A stretch of DNA of 64,000 bases, from the NCBI RefSeq assembly GCF_002804065.1, contig NZ_CP024955.1, positions 3,100,001 to 3,164,000 on the forward strand, written 5' to 3'. How positions within the stretch are numbered: position 1 is the stretch's first letter; each line of letters begins with the position of its first letter. Source of the DNA: Kyrpidia spormannii (GTDB taxonomy: Bacteria > Bacillota > Bacilli > Kyrpidiales > Kyrpidiaceae). Below are positions 26,742-35,495 of the stretch, one piece after another. The position numbers and the translations under genes were made by a program. The notes under the pieces are model-generated. The model did no database searches. It saw only the letters and a program-made list of their open reading frames with translations, and was not told the DNA's origin.

Positions 26742-27535
26742 AGGATTCTCCTCCTGATCTTCCCCGTCAGCCACTCCGTGGCCCAGATCAACACCAGGAC
26801 GATCGCGATGGCCACGCTGACCTGTTGAAACTGAAACAGTTTCATGCCGTTCTGGATGGCGAACCCGATGCCGCCTCCTCCCACCATCCCGACGATGGTG
26901 GAAGCGCGAATGTTGAGCTCCATCATATACAGCGTCCATGCGGCAAACCCCGGCAGAACCTGGGGCCACACGGCCTGACCCAGGGTCTGCACATAACCCG
27001 CACCGGTGGCCCGCAGGGCTTCGACCTGCCGCTCGTCAATCTCCTCCAGGATCTCGGCGTAGGCCCGAACCAGAATCCCGATGGAAGAGAAAACGATGGC
27101 CATGGTCCCGACCATGTTGCCAAGACCAAAGGCGGCCACCAGGAAAACCGCCCAGATCAGGGTGGGAAGATTGCGCAGGACCGAGGCCAATCCCCGCACC
27201 GCCAGGCGCAGCGGCGTCCACGGGTTCGTGGTCCGGGCCGCCATAAACCCTCCGACCACCGCCACCAGCGCCCCCGTCACGGTGCCGACAAAACTCATGT
27301 ACACCGTCTCCAGCGTGGGCCTGATCAACTTCGGCAGCACCGACAGGTCGGGCGGGAGAAAATGGTGTGCAATCAGTTCGTAGATATCCCCGAACCCCTG
27401 CACCAAATGGACGACGGACCAATCGGTTTGGACAGCCGACCACACGGTGAGGAAGGCGATGGCCGCCACGATCAACCATTCCTGGTTTCGCTTCATGCGC
27501 TTGACAATCCGAATGGCATCTCCGCCTTTGTTCAT
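26738..27535 (-). CDS. phnE: Phosphonate ABC transporter permease PhnE (first)
   Basis: Permease of 265 residues paralogous to the next gene; coupling motif [23 protein letters not shown] 27535 overlaps the phnC stop as ATGA; the longer frame to 27688 lies inside phnC and is rejected. Confidence 0.92.
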   Translation of the reverse strand: MNKGGDAIRIVKRMKRNQEWLIVAAIAFLTVWSAVQTDWSVVHLVQGFGDIYELIAHHFLPPDLSVLPKLIRPTLETVYMSFVGTVTGALVAVVGGFMAARTTNPWTPLRLAVRGLASVLRNLPTLIWAVFLVAAFGLGNMVGTMAIVFSSIGILVRAYAEILEEIDERQVEALRATGAGYVQTLGQAVWPQVLPGFAAWTLYMMELNIRASTIVGMVGGGGIGFAIQNGMKLFQFQQVSVAIAIVLVLIWATEWLTGKIRRRIL

Positions 27536-28290
27536 ACCACGGCTTTCTCCTGGTAATAAATCTGCCCGATGATCCTGTCGTCCAGTTTGGAGGGCGGACC
27601 ATCGAAGACTTTGGTGCCCCGGTGAATCCCGATGATCCGTGTGGCGTATTTTTTTGCCATAGCCACCTGGTGCAAATTGACGAGGCACGTGATGCCATCC
27701 GCCCGGCAGATCGTGTGCAAATGATCCATGATGCTCTCCGACGTAGCCGGATCGAGGTTGGCAATGGGCTCGTCGGCCAGGATGAGGATGGGCTTTTGGG
27801 CCAAGGCCCGGGCGATGCCCACCCGCTGTTGTTGCCCCCCGGACAGTTCGTCCGCCCGTTTGTGCGCCTGTTCCAATAAGCCCATGCGCTCCAAAATCCG
27901 CAGCGCGTCCTCCTTTTCCTGGGCGCTGAACATCCCCAGCGCTCCCCGGAGGCTGTCCTTGTAGCCCAGTCTCCCGTGCAGGACGTTTTGAAGGACACTG
28001 ACTCGCGGGATCAAATTGTGGCTTTGGAAAACCATCCCGATTTCTCGCCGGAGACGCCTCACCCGGCGGCCGCCGGCCCGGGTGATGTTTTCACCTTTGA
28101 AGATCACCGCGCCCTGGGTCGGTTCGACGAGGCGATTCACACAACGAAGCAACGTGCTTTTGCCCGAACCGCTGGGGCCGATGACCGCCACAAACTCGCC
28201 GGGATGGACGGTGAAATCCACTTCCCGCAGAGCTTCGGTGCCGTCGGGATACACTTTTTTCAGGTGCTCCACCCGCAAAATGGGTTCCAT
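27532..28290 (-). CDS. phnC: Phosphonate ABC transporter ATPase PhnC
   Basis: ATPase of the phosphonate importer, 252 residues. Walker A GPSGSGKST near residue 38, PhnC-type insertion LGYKDSLRGALGMFS, signature LSGGQQQRVGIARAL and Walker B ILADEPIANLDP. Lies 19 bases after phnD. Confidence 0.94.
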   Translation of the reverse strand: MEPILRVEHLKKVYPDGTEALREVDFTVHPGEFVAVIGPSGSGKSTLLRCVNRLVEPTQGAVIFKGENITRAGGRRVRRLRREIGMVFQSHNLIPRVSVLQNVLHGRLGYKDSLRGALGMFSAQEKEDALRILERMGLLEQAHKRADELSGGQQQRVGIARALAQKPILILADEPIANLDPATSESIMDHLHTICRADGITCLVNLHQVAMAKKYATRIIGIHRGTKVFDGPPSKLDDRIIGQIYYQEKAVV

Positions 28291-28309
28291 GGGTTCACAC
28301 CGCTCTTTC

Positions 28310-29290
28310 CTATTTCTTTTTCAGAATGTCCTGGGGCGTCATGTGCAAAATCTTGGCCGTGTCGTAAACGATTTTGTAATCGGCGTCGGTCATCGGGTAG
28401 AAGGCCTTGGTGCCGGTCTTCTTGAAGTAGTCGGGATTCTGTTTGTCGTAATTCAACACGAACTCTTTGATTTTGGCCACGAGGTCCGGCGGCAGGTCGT
28501 TCCGGTAGGTCAACGGATCGAGGGGGATCGGTGCGGAGGTTTTGATCACGCGGAAATCGGATGCTTTCACCATCCCCGCATCAATGAAGCGCTGGATACA
28601 CACGTCGCACACCCCCGCTCCGTCCGCCTGGTGGTGGGCGATGGCGATAATGGACTTGTCATGGCCGCCCGAGTAGGACACGTTCGAGAAAAAGCTGTCC
28701 ACCTTCTCGGGCGGGATGTTCAGTTCCTCACTGATCATGGCTTGGGGAAACAGATGTCCCGACGTGGAGGCCGGATCGGCGTACAGGAAAGTTTTCCCCT
28801 TCAGGTCGGCGATGGTTTTCGCCGGGGAATCGGCGGGCACGACGATTTCGCTGTGATAAAAGGCGTTTTCTTTGCTCGTGGCCTTACAGGCGATGGGTTC
28901 CGCGCCGGCCTCCTGGTGGGCGATGATGTACGAGAAGGGACCGAAATACCCGAGATCCACCTTCTTCGCACGCATCGCTTCAATGACCGATGTGTAGTCG
29001 TCACCGACGTAGACGTTCACTTTGATACCCAACGCTTTGCCCATGTCTTCGGCAAATTTTCTCTCCACATCTCCGAGGTTGCCGGCGACCTCCGCCGGAA
29101 TCAAGCCATAATTCAGTTCCTTCGGCCAGTTCTGTTTGCCGCCGGCCTGTCCGGCGCTCCCCGCAGAAGCTGCGGAACCGGTGTCCGATGTCGCCTGCTG
29201 CGAACCGCAAGCCGTGAGGGAAGCCAACAAAAGAACCGCGATACCTGAGGCGAGTATCCGTTTTCGCACTTCTTTGAAGCCCTGGCGCAC
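28310..29290 (-). CDS. phnD: Phosphonate-binding lipoprotein PhnD
   Basis: Extracellular substrate-binding protein of the importer, 326 residues. A lipoprotein signal ends in LTAC (Cys28), followed by a Ser/Gly/Ala linker and the PhnD-like domain; KVDLGYFGPFSYIIAH and AYFYADPASTSGHLFP-type motif (LYADPASTSGHLFP) are family hallmarks. It is the first gene of the whole phn run on the minus strand. Confidence 0.93.
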   Translation of the reverse strand: MRQGFKEVRKRILASGIAVLLLASLTACGSQQATSDTGSAASAGSAGQAGGKQNWPKELNYGLIPAEVAGNLGDVERKFAEDMGKALGIKVNVYVGDDYTSVIEAMRAKKVDLGYFGPFSYIIAHQEAGAEPIACKATSKENAFYHSEIVVPADSPAKTIADLKGKTFLYADPASTSGHLFPQAMISEELNIPPEKVDSFFSNVSYSGGHDKSIIAIAHHQADGAGVCDVCIQRFIDAGMVKASDFRVIKTSAPIPLDPLTYRNDLPPDLVAKIKEFVLNYDKQNPDYFKKTGTKAFYPMTDADYKIVYDTAKILHMTPQDILKKK

Positions 29291-29374
29291 TGTGTAAACC
29301 TCCCTGCCCAGATTGATTTTGCATCCTGTTCTACGGCGCGCTTTTGAACAGCTGTCCGATGCACCCTTATGCTA

Positions 29375-29388
29375 ACTTGTTGACAAGT
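29375..29388. promoter_or_regulatory. Palindrome upstream of phnD
   Basis: ACTTGTTGACAAGT is a perfect 6-2-6 inverted repeat with the same TG centre as the putative PhnF operator at 23952, 85 bases upstream of phnD. Further up, TTAACT and TTACAC on the minus strand (near 29420-29437) loosely resemble PhoP half-sites. Confidence 0.4.
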
Positions 29389-29503
29389 ATCCGTCGTTAA
29401 CGAACCGAAAAAAGCGTGTAACATGTGAGTTAACTTTTCAATACGTCAGGATAATCCTCGCCGAAACAGAAACGGGGCGATGAAAAATTGAGCCCAAAGG
29501 GGT

Positions 29504-29532
29504 TTGACGAACCATCGGTTGAGCGATATATT
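29504..29532 (+). promoter_or_regulatory. Strong sigma-A promoter for an orphan transcript
   Basis: TTGACG (29504-29509), a 17-base spacer and TATATT (29527-29532). Directed away from phnD, with no sizeable coding sequence before the terminator at 29625. Confidence 0.6.
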
Positions 29533-29538
29533 AACGGC

Positions 29539-29660
29539 AGGAACTGCAGTTATTTACGCATGTCGTTGGGCATGAGATTTTTGAACAATTTGACTTTTTT
29601 CTCCGAACTGGAGCACGAAGCTATGCCCCCTTGGATTTTCCAAGGGGGCTGAGTTTTTTT
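29539..29660 (+). ncRNA. Candidate small RNA of about 120 nt
   Basis: Defined only by a good promoter ending at 29532 and a strong intrinsic terminator ending at 29660. Inside are a small CTCC/GGAG hairpin near 29601 and a 26-codon open frame from ATG 29572 to TGA 29652 (ends MPPWIFQGG within the terminator stem), which has no clear ribosome binding site. No known RNA family is recognised. Confidence 0.45.
29625..29660 (+). terminator. Intrinsic terminator
   Basis: GCCCCCTTGG (29625-29634) pairs perfectly with CCAAGGGGGC (29640-29649) across a five-base loop, followed by TGAG and seven T residues. Confidence 0.85.
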
Positions 29661-29910
29661 ATAAGCCGGATTCTGGCGTCGATGTCAACAGAGTCCGTTT
29701 TTTTCTCCTTCCCCGCCACAAGGCGAGGGGAGTGACTTGTTCATGGATGAAGATGTCACGACACTTGCCTGCCGAGTGAAGACGGACCCGGACGTGGTTG
29801 CGGTGCTGGACCTGCGGTTTCATCCGCTCTTGCAGAGTCTTGCCACCGGATACTGGTTGCCGGGCGCAGATCGCATCTCCCCGCCCACCGGGGGGAAATG
29901 GGCCGAACGA
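29661..29910. other. Unassigned 250-base stretch
   Basis: No gene is convincing. A plus-strand frame opens at TTG 29737 behind GAGGGGAGTG and stays open into the SDR gene, but its sequence (DEDVTTLACRVK...) is not recognised and most of it would lie antisense to the SDR. An imperfect CCCCGCC/GGCGaGGGG hairpin is at 29713-29732. It may be a remnant of an older gene. Confidence 0.3.
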
Positions 29911-30672
29911 TTATCGCGGCGCCATGCGAATCGCGCCGTCCAGCCGGATGGTGGTGCCGTTGATCATGGCATTGCCCACAATGGACGCCACGAGCATCGC
30001 GTACTCTTCGGGACGGCCCAGGCGGCTGGGGAAGGGCACCTGCTGACCGAGGGATTTTCGGGCCGGCTCCGGCAGACCCGCCAGCATGCGGGTATCAAAA
30101 ATCCCCGGGGCGATGCTGACGACGCGAATGCCATAGCGGGCCAAATCCCGGGCCGCCGGCAGGGTCAGCCCCACCACGCCGCCTTTGGACGCGCTGTAGG
30201 CCACCTGACCGATCTGCCCCTCAAAAGCGGCCACCGAAGCGGTGTTGATGATCACCCCGCGTTCTCCGTCCTCGTTGGGCTCCCCCTGGGACATGGCCTC
30301 GGCGGCCAAGCGCAACACATTGAACGTACCAATCAGGTTAACCTGAATCACCCGGGCGAAAGCATCGAGATCGTGGGACCCCTGTTTGCCGAGCACTTTC
30401 TCGGCGATGGCGATCCCCGCGCAGTTCACCGCAACCCCCAGGGGACCGAGTTCCTTCGCCGCCGCCACGGTGGCGCGCACCGATTCCGGATCCGTGACGT
30501 CCGTGCGGACAAACCGGGCGCCTTCCCCGAGGGACTCGGCCACCTCCTGGCCCCGGTCACTGACATCCGCGATGACCACCTTGGCCCCGAGCTCGTGCAG
30601 TTTACGCGCCGTGGCCTCGCCGAGCCCCGAGGCTCCCCCCGTCACGATGGCACTGTATCCTTTGACATCCAT
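29911..30672 (-). CDS. Type II 3-hydroxyacyl-CoA dehydrogenase (SDR)
   Basis: A 253-residue SDR of the HSD10 / 2-methyl-3-hydroxybutyryl-CoA dehydrogenase kind. TGGASGLG cofactor motif, NCAG, catalytic [10 protein letters not shown] and [10 protein letters not shown], and the C-terminal VRLDGAIRM-type end are characteristic. It probably oxidises short or branched 3-hydroxyacyl-CoA. An acyl-CoA ligase gene lies 91 bases upstream on the same strand, consistent with fatty or branched acid oxidation. Confidence 0.85.
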   Translation of the reverse strand: MDVKGYSAIVTGGASGLGEATARKLHELGAKVVIADVSDRGQEVAESLGEGARFVRTDVTDPESVRATVAAAKELGPLGVAVNCAGIAIAEKVLGKQGSHDLDAFARVIQVNLIGTFNVLRLAAEAMSQGEPNEDGERGVIINTASVAAFEGQIGQVAYSASKGGVVGLTLPAARDLARYGIRVVSIAPGIFDTRMLAGLPEPARKSLGQQVPFPSRLGRPEEYAMLVASIVGNAMINGTTIRLDGAIRMAPR

Positions 30673-30763
30673 CTTATCGACTCCCCTTCCATGTTTCCGT
30701 TACGAGACATACTTCCCAAGGCGGAGGAACCTGCACCACCCGACCGATCTATACCCGGCACAA

Positions 30764-32395
30764 TTAAGAATGCGGCGATCCCGGGTCCCGTTCATCGTTC
30801 CAATGCTTAAACTGCTCCCGCAACTTCGCCTTCATAAACTTGCCCGCCGAGGTGCGGGGAATCTCCTCCAAAAACACGATGGCATCTGGCAGCCACCATT
30901 TGGCAAACTTGGGCTCCAGATACGCCCGCAACTCCTCCTCCGTCACCTGGATCCCGGCTTTTGGCACCACCGCCGCCAGAGGCCGCTCCTGCCATTTTGG
31001 ATGGGGGACCGCGAACACCGCCGCCTCCGCCACCGCCGGGTGGCCCATCAGGGCATTCTCAAGATCCACCGAGCTGATCCACTCGCCGCCGGACTTGATC
31101 AAATCCTTCGTCCGGTCGGTGATCTTCATGTAGCCTTCCGGGTCGATGGTCGCCACGTCTCCGGTCCGGAACCAGCCGTCCGGAGTAAAACTGTCGTTCT
31201 CGGGCATTTTGTAGTAGCTGGACGCCACCCAGGGGCCCCGCACTTGGAGTTCGCCCATGGTTTGCCCATCCCACGGGGCCTCCCCCGCATCCCCCACGAT
31301 CCGAGCTTCGATCAAGGGAACCGGCACCCCTTGTTTGGCGCGGAGGGCGTACTGCTCGTCCTCGGACAGGCCTTCCAGGGTCGGCTTGATGTGGCTCACC
31401 GTCGCCAGGGGCGTCGTCTCCGTCATCCCCCAGGCGTGCACAATCCGCAGGCCGAACCGGTCAAAAGCCCGGATCAGACCTTCCGGCGCCGCCGAACCGC
31501 CCACCACCATCCGCATGGGCTGCAGTTTCCACCGTTCGGGCTCCTTTTCCAGGGTCTGAACAATCCCCAACCAAATGGTCGGTACCCCCGCGGTAAAGGT
31601 CACCCGCTCCTCCGCAAACAGGTCCAACAGGCTGACCGGATCCAAGTGAGGCCCGGGAAACGCCAACTTCGCTCCCACCATGACCGCTGCAAAAGGAACG
31701 CCCCAAGCGTTGGCGTGAAACATGGGGACCACCGGAGTGGCCGTGTCTCGCCAGGAGATCGCCAAGGTGTCCGCCATGGCGCTGGCCAGGGAGTGAAGCA
31801 CGATGGCCCGGTGGGAATAAAGAACGCCCTTCGGCCTGCCCGTGGTTCCCGAAGTGTAGCACATCCCCGCCGCTTCGTTCTCCTCCAATTGGGGATAATG
31901 AAAATCCCCCGTGGCCGTGGCCAACAGGTCCTCATACTTTTCGTACTCCGACGAAACCGGGGCGTCGGTGAGGGAGACGACAAAAACGCGCTCCAGATTG
32001 ACCCGTCCCTTCACCTGTTCGTAAAGCGGCACCAGCACGTCATCGATGATCAAAAACCGGTCTTCGGCATGGTTCATGATGAAGGCGATGTCATCGGGGT
32101 GAAGCCGGAGGTTCACCGTGTGCAGAACCCCTCCCGCCGCCGGGATCCCAAAATACGCTTCCAGGTGGGCGTAGTGGTTCCACATCAGGGTGGCAACGCG
32201 GTCTCCTCGGCGGAGTCCGGCCTTTTGCAGGGCTTCGGCCAACCGCTTGGCCCGGCGATAAAAATCCGTATACCGATACCGGTGCAACGAGCGGTCCGGC
32301 AATCGGGAGACCACTTCAACCTTGCCATAAAACGTCCCCGCCCGTTCGAGCAGTGAGGGCAACACCAATGGAGTGTTCATCATGGTGCCGTTCAT
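30764..32395 (-). CDS. Medium/long-chain acyl-CoA ligase
   Basis: AMP-forming acyl-CoA synthetase of 543 residues. P-loop [15 protein letters not shown], adenine-binding [27 protein letters not shown] and the catalytic Lys near [12 protein letters not shown]. Overall it resembles AlkK/FadD3-type ligases. ATG 32395 follows GGGAGG by ten bases; a TATAAT on the minus strand at 32517-32512 may be its -10. Confidence 0.9.
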   Translation of the reverse strand: MNGTMMNTPLVLPSLLERAGTFYGKVEVVSRLPDRSLHRYRYTDFYRRAKRLAEALQKAGLRRGDRVATLMWNHYAHLEAYFGIPAAGGVLHTVNLRLHPDDIAFIMNHAEDRFLIIDDVLVPLYEQVKGRVNLERVFVVSLTDAPVSSEYEKYEDLLATATGDFHYPQLEENEAAGMCYTSGTTGRPKGVLYSHRAIVLHSLASAMADTLAISWRDTATPVVPMFHANAWGVPFAAVMVGAKLAFPGPHLDPVSLLDLFAEERVTFTAGVPTIWLGIVQTLEKEPERWKLQPMRMVVGGSAAPEGLIRAFDRFGLRIVHAWGMTETTPLATVSHIKPTLEGLSEDEQYALRAKQGVPVPLIEARIVGDAGEAPWDGQTMGELQVRGPWVASSYYKMPENDSFTPDGWFRTGDVATIDPEGYMKITDRTKDLIKSGGEWISSVDLENALMGHPAVAEAAVFAVPHPKWQERPLAAVVPKAGIQVTEEELRAYLEPKFAKWWLPDAIVFLEEIPRTSAGKFMKAKLREQFKHWNDERDPGSPHS

Positions 32396-32639
32396 GAGCT
32401 GTAAACCTCCCTTGATACGGGATCGGACATCCGGCCGGACCCAGCCGCACCGCGAACTCCACAGACCGTCACCGGAATCGACGGAAATGGCCTGCCAACC
32501 GGCTCGTCTTCATTATACATAGGGATCAAAGGATTCGGAAGGGTGGAATGAAAGTCCACTTTTTTGTGCGGCGCATAATTGCTTGAACCCATGGAACAAT
32601 ATTCCTCGGGAAATTCCCCCAAACGAGGTTGGAAATCCT

Positions 32640-34211
32640 ATGGTGCGACGCAACGGAGAGGGACGCGGAAAGAATCGCAAAAACAAACAAGTTTCCTGGT
32701 CGGATCCCCAGGGCAGCGGGGAGGGGGCCGCGGGCTTATCCCCAGAGATCGACCAGCTTTATCAACAGATTCAAGAGATGTGGACAAAGTGCGATGACGT
32801 CCAATTCCGCTGGGTGCAGACAGCCGGGCGGCGGGGATTCATCGTCTGGATCTATACGTTGATCGGCAAAGAACTGGCCCAAGAAAGTATTCTTGAACCC
32901 TTGACCACCCTGGAAAAGGCGGAAACTGTAACAGATGTCCAACAGGCTTTGCGCAGCCCTTCTCTTCGGCTTGTAAGCAGTGTGGAAGAAATCAATATCG
33001 CCGTGGGGGAGGGGGCGGCGGTTCTGTGCCTGGACGGATTCACCCAGGCGATCGTCCTGGATGTCATGCAGTTCCAGGGGCGCTCAGTGGAACGTTCGAC
33101 GTTGGAGGCGGTAGTCCGGGGCCCCCAGGAGGCTTTCACCGAAAGTCTGGAAATGAACCTCGGACTCATCCGCCGCAGGCTCAAAAGCCCCCGGGTCAAA
33201 GTGGAATATATGGCCCTGGGCCGGGTGTCGAAAACTATGGTCGCCCTGGTCTACATCCAGGGCATCGTGAAACCAGGTCATGTCAAAGAGTGCCAGGAGC
33301 GCCTGAATCGGATCGACGTAGATTCCATCCTCGACTCCGGATACGTCGAGGAGCTGATCGACGATGCGCCCCTGTCCCCTTTCCCCACCATCGAATACAC
33401 CGAGCGCCCGGACCGCCTCGCCGCCGAGGCTTTGCAGGGGCGGGTGGGGATCGTCGTGGACGGCAGCCCCAACGCCTTGCTCATCCCGGCTCTGTTCGTC
33501 AACTTCCTGCAGTCCCCGGAAGATTATTTTGAACGGTACAGTATGGCCCTGGCCGTTCGCCTGTTGCGGCACATGTATTTCTGGATCGCCTTGCTTTTGC
33601 CCGCCACTTATGTGGCACTGTTGTCGTATCACCAAGAGATGATCCCGACCACCCTGTTGATGACCCTGACCGCCTCCCACGAAGGCGTGCCCTTTCCCGC
33701 CGTCGTCGAGGCGTTGATCATGGAAGTGACTTTCGAAGCCCTGCGGGAAGCCGGTATCCGCCTGCCCAAGGCCGTCGGCCAGTCGGTGAGCATCGTCGGC
33801 GCCCTGGTGATCGGCGAAGCGGCCGTCAACGCCGGCATCGTATCGCCTGCCATGGTCATCATCGTAGCGTTGACGGGAATCGCGTCCTTTACGGTCCCCA
33901 GTTACAACATCGCCATCACGTTCCGGCTCCTGCGTTTTCCCATGATGATCATGGCCGGGCTGTTCGGACTGTACGGCATCATCATTTCTCTGCTCATCCT
34001 GTGGATCCACTTGGTTTCCCTGCGGTCCTTTGGCGTGCCTTACATGACTCCCATCGCCCCCCTGGTGTGGGAGGATCTCAAGGACACCTTTAGCCGACCG
34101 CCTTGGTGGTACATGAAAAAGCGCCCAAAGATGTACGAAACGGTGGACCCCACCCGCAGCGCGGACATCCCTCGTCCTCTGCCGGGGACAGCCGAGGAGG
34201 ACCCGCTGTGA
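32640..34211 (+). CDS. gerAA: GerA-type spore germinant receptor subunit A
   Basis: Inner-spore-membrane germinant receptor subunit A, about 523 residues: a hydrophilic N-terminal domain (to ~residue 300) and four to five membrane helices. GerA-family markers are RVGIVVDGSPNALLIPALF, SYHQEMIPTTLL, PFPAVVEALIMEVTFE, REAGIRLPKAVGQ and VGALVIGEAAV. ATG 32640 with GAGG upstream is preferred over TTG 32583, which has no binding site. Followed by gerAC with a GTGA overlap. Confidence 0.93.
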   Translation: MVRRNGEGRGKNRKNKQVSWSDPQGSGEGAAGLSPEIDQLYQQIQEMWTKCDDVQFRWVQTAGRRGFIVWIYTLIGKELAQESILEPLTTLEKAETVTDVQQALRSPSLRLVSSVEEINIAVGEGAAVLCLDGFTQAIVLDVMQFQGRSVERSTLEAVVRGPQEAFTESLEMNLGLIRRRLKSPRVKVEYMALGRVSKTMVALVYIQGIVKPGHVKECQERLNRIDVDSILDSGYVEELIDDAPLSPFPTIEYTERPDRLAAEALQGRVGIVVDGSPNALLIPALFVNFLQSPEDYFERYSMALAVRLLRHMYFWIALLLPATYVALLSYHQEMIPTTLLMTLTASHEGVPFPAVVEALIMEVTFEALREAGIRLPKAVGQSVSIVGALVIGEAAVNAGIVSPAMVIIVALTGIASFTVPSYNIAITFRLLRFPMMIMAGLFGLYGIIISLLILWIHLVSLRSFGVPYMTPIAPLVWEDLKDTFSRPPWWYMKKRPKMYETVDPTRSADIPRPLPGTAEEDPL

Positions 34212-35449
34212 AAAGGACAGGAGGAGGCTGGCCAAAAAAGAGTGGATGGCTCATCGTCGTTCTTTTCGCCATTGTGCTCACGGGCTGCTGGGATCGGGTG
34301 GAAGTGACAGACCTCGCCCTGGTCATCGGCATGGGGATCGACGATGCCGGGCAAAACGGGGTCGATGTCACCGTCCAACTCCTCTCCCCCACCGGGCAAA
34401 CCATCGGGGGCGAGCAAGGCCAGGGAACCATGGGCGGCAGCGATTCGAGCGGAAAACGCGCGTTTATCAATTATCAACAACGAGGAAAAACGGTTCAAGA
34501 AGCTTTAGACCGGCTGTACCGCGTACTGCCGCGCCGGCCCTTCGTGGCCCACAATACAGTGGTGGTCTTCGGGCGCCGTTACGCCGAGAAGGGCTTCGAC
34601 CAGGCCTTGGATTACATCGAGCGGGAGCGCAACTTCCGCCGGTCACAAATGTTTGTGGTCACGAGCGGCACCGCCCGGGAACTGCTCGACGTCCAGACGA
34701 GCCCCGAGCGGGTCAACGCCCGGGGCTTGCGCAAGCTAGTAGACCAACAATTGCGCACTTCGATCACCGAGCCCAGCGTCGAATTGCGGGTCGTGAACGA
34801 CCTTCTCAGCCCGTCCCAATCCCCGGTCATGGCCTGGATCGACCCGGTCAATAACGAGCCGAGGGTCATGGGTGTCGGTTTATTTCAAGGGGGAAAATTG
34901 GTGGACCTCTTGCCCGCCCGGGAGAGCCAAGGTCTGATGTGGCTCCTTGGTCGCTCGGGTCAAGCGTTCATCCATATTCCATGTCCTGGAGGCAGTCCCT
35001 CGTCGACGAGCCAGCGCCTTTCGGTCCGGCTGATCAACACCAAACTGCATGTCGACCCCGTCATGACTCCTTCGGGAGTGGTGTTTCGCGTGCGGGGCTA
35101 TGGCCAAGGGGAGGTGGACGCCGTGTGCGAAGGAGAAACGCCGACCCCGGAGCGGATGCGGGAATGGGGGCAGCAGGTCGCCCAGTACATGGAGACGGAG
35201 ATGGACCGGACTCTCCAGCGCCTCAAGGCCAAACATGTGGACGCCGCCCAGTTCGGCAACCGGCTGTTCCGGAGAAATCCGGAACTCTGGCGCTCCGTGG
35301 CCCGGCGGTGGCCGGAGCTGTTCTCCAAATGCCGGGCGGAATACGATCTGCAAATCAACCTCCAGCGGTCCGGAATGATCTCCCAGTCGCCCCTGGAAGA
35401 CCGGTCGCCGGAGAACTACCCACCCCGACAGGGGCATGGGCGACGGTGA
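34208..35449 (+). CDS. gerAC: GerA-type germinant receptor subunit C (lipoprotein)
   Basis: Ger(x)C-family lipoprotein, 413 residues. The signal ends in LTGC, followed by WDRVEVTDLALVIGMGIDD, the GerAC signature. The C-terminal third has the family ELWRSVARRWPELFSKC-like region. GTG 34208 overlaps the gerAA stop as GTGA. No GerAB permease gene lies between or after the two, which is unusual for the receptor operons. Confidence 0.92.
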   Translation: MKRTGGGWPKKSGWLIVVLFAIVLTGCWDRVEVTDLALVIGMGIDDAGQNGVDVTVQLLSPTGQTIGGEQGQGTMGGSDSSGKRAFINYQQRGKTVQEALDRLYRVLPRRPFVAHNTVVVFGRRYAEKGFDQALDYIERERNFRRSQMFVVTSGTARELLDVQTSPERVNARGLRKLVDQQLRTSITEPSVELRVVNDLLSPSQSPVMAWIDPVNNEPRVMGVGLFQGGKLVDLLPARESQGLMWLLGRSGQAFIHIPCPGGSPSSTSQRLSVRLINTKLHVDPVMTPSGVVFRVRGYGQGEVDAVCEGETPTPERMREWGQQVAQYMETEMDRTLQRLKAKHVDAAQFGNRLFRRNPELWRSVARRWPELFSKCRAEYDLQINLQRSGMISQSPLEDRSPENYPPRQGHGRR

Positions 35450-35495
35450 AGCGGGGACTGGGGAAGGGAGTCGCCCGTCGCAAAGTGTGATGGCC

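Noticed and set aside
29655-29675. ATAAGCCGGATTCTG resembles the 3' end of RNase P RNA on the minus strand
   Set aside because: The upstream RNase P core motifs are absent, only 250 bases separate it from a coding gene, and the match is about 15 bases, so it is taken as coincidence or remnant.
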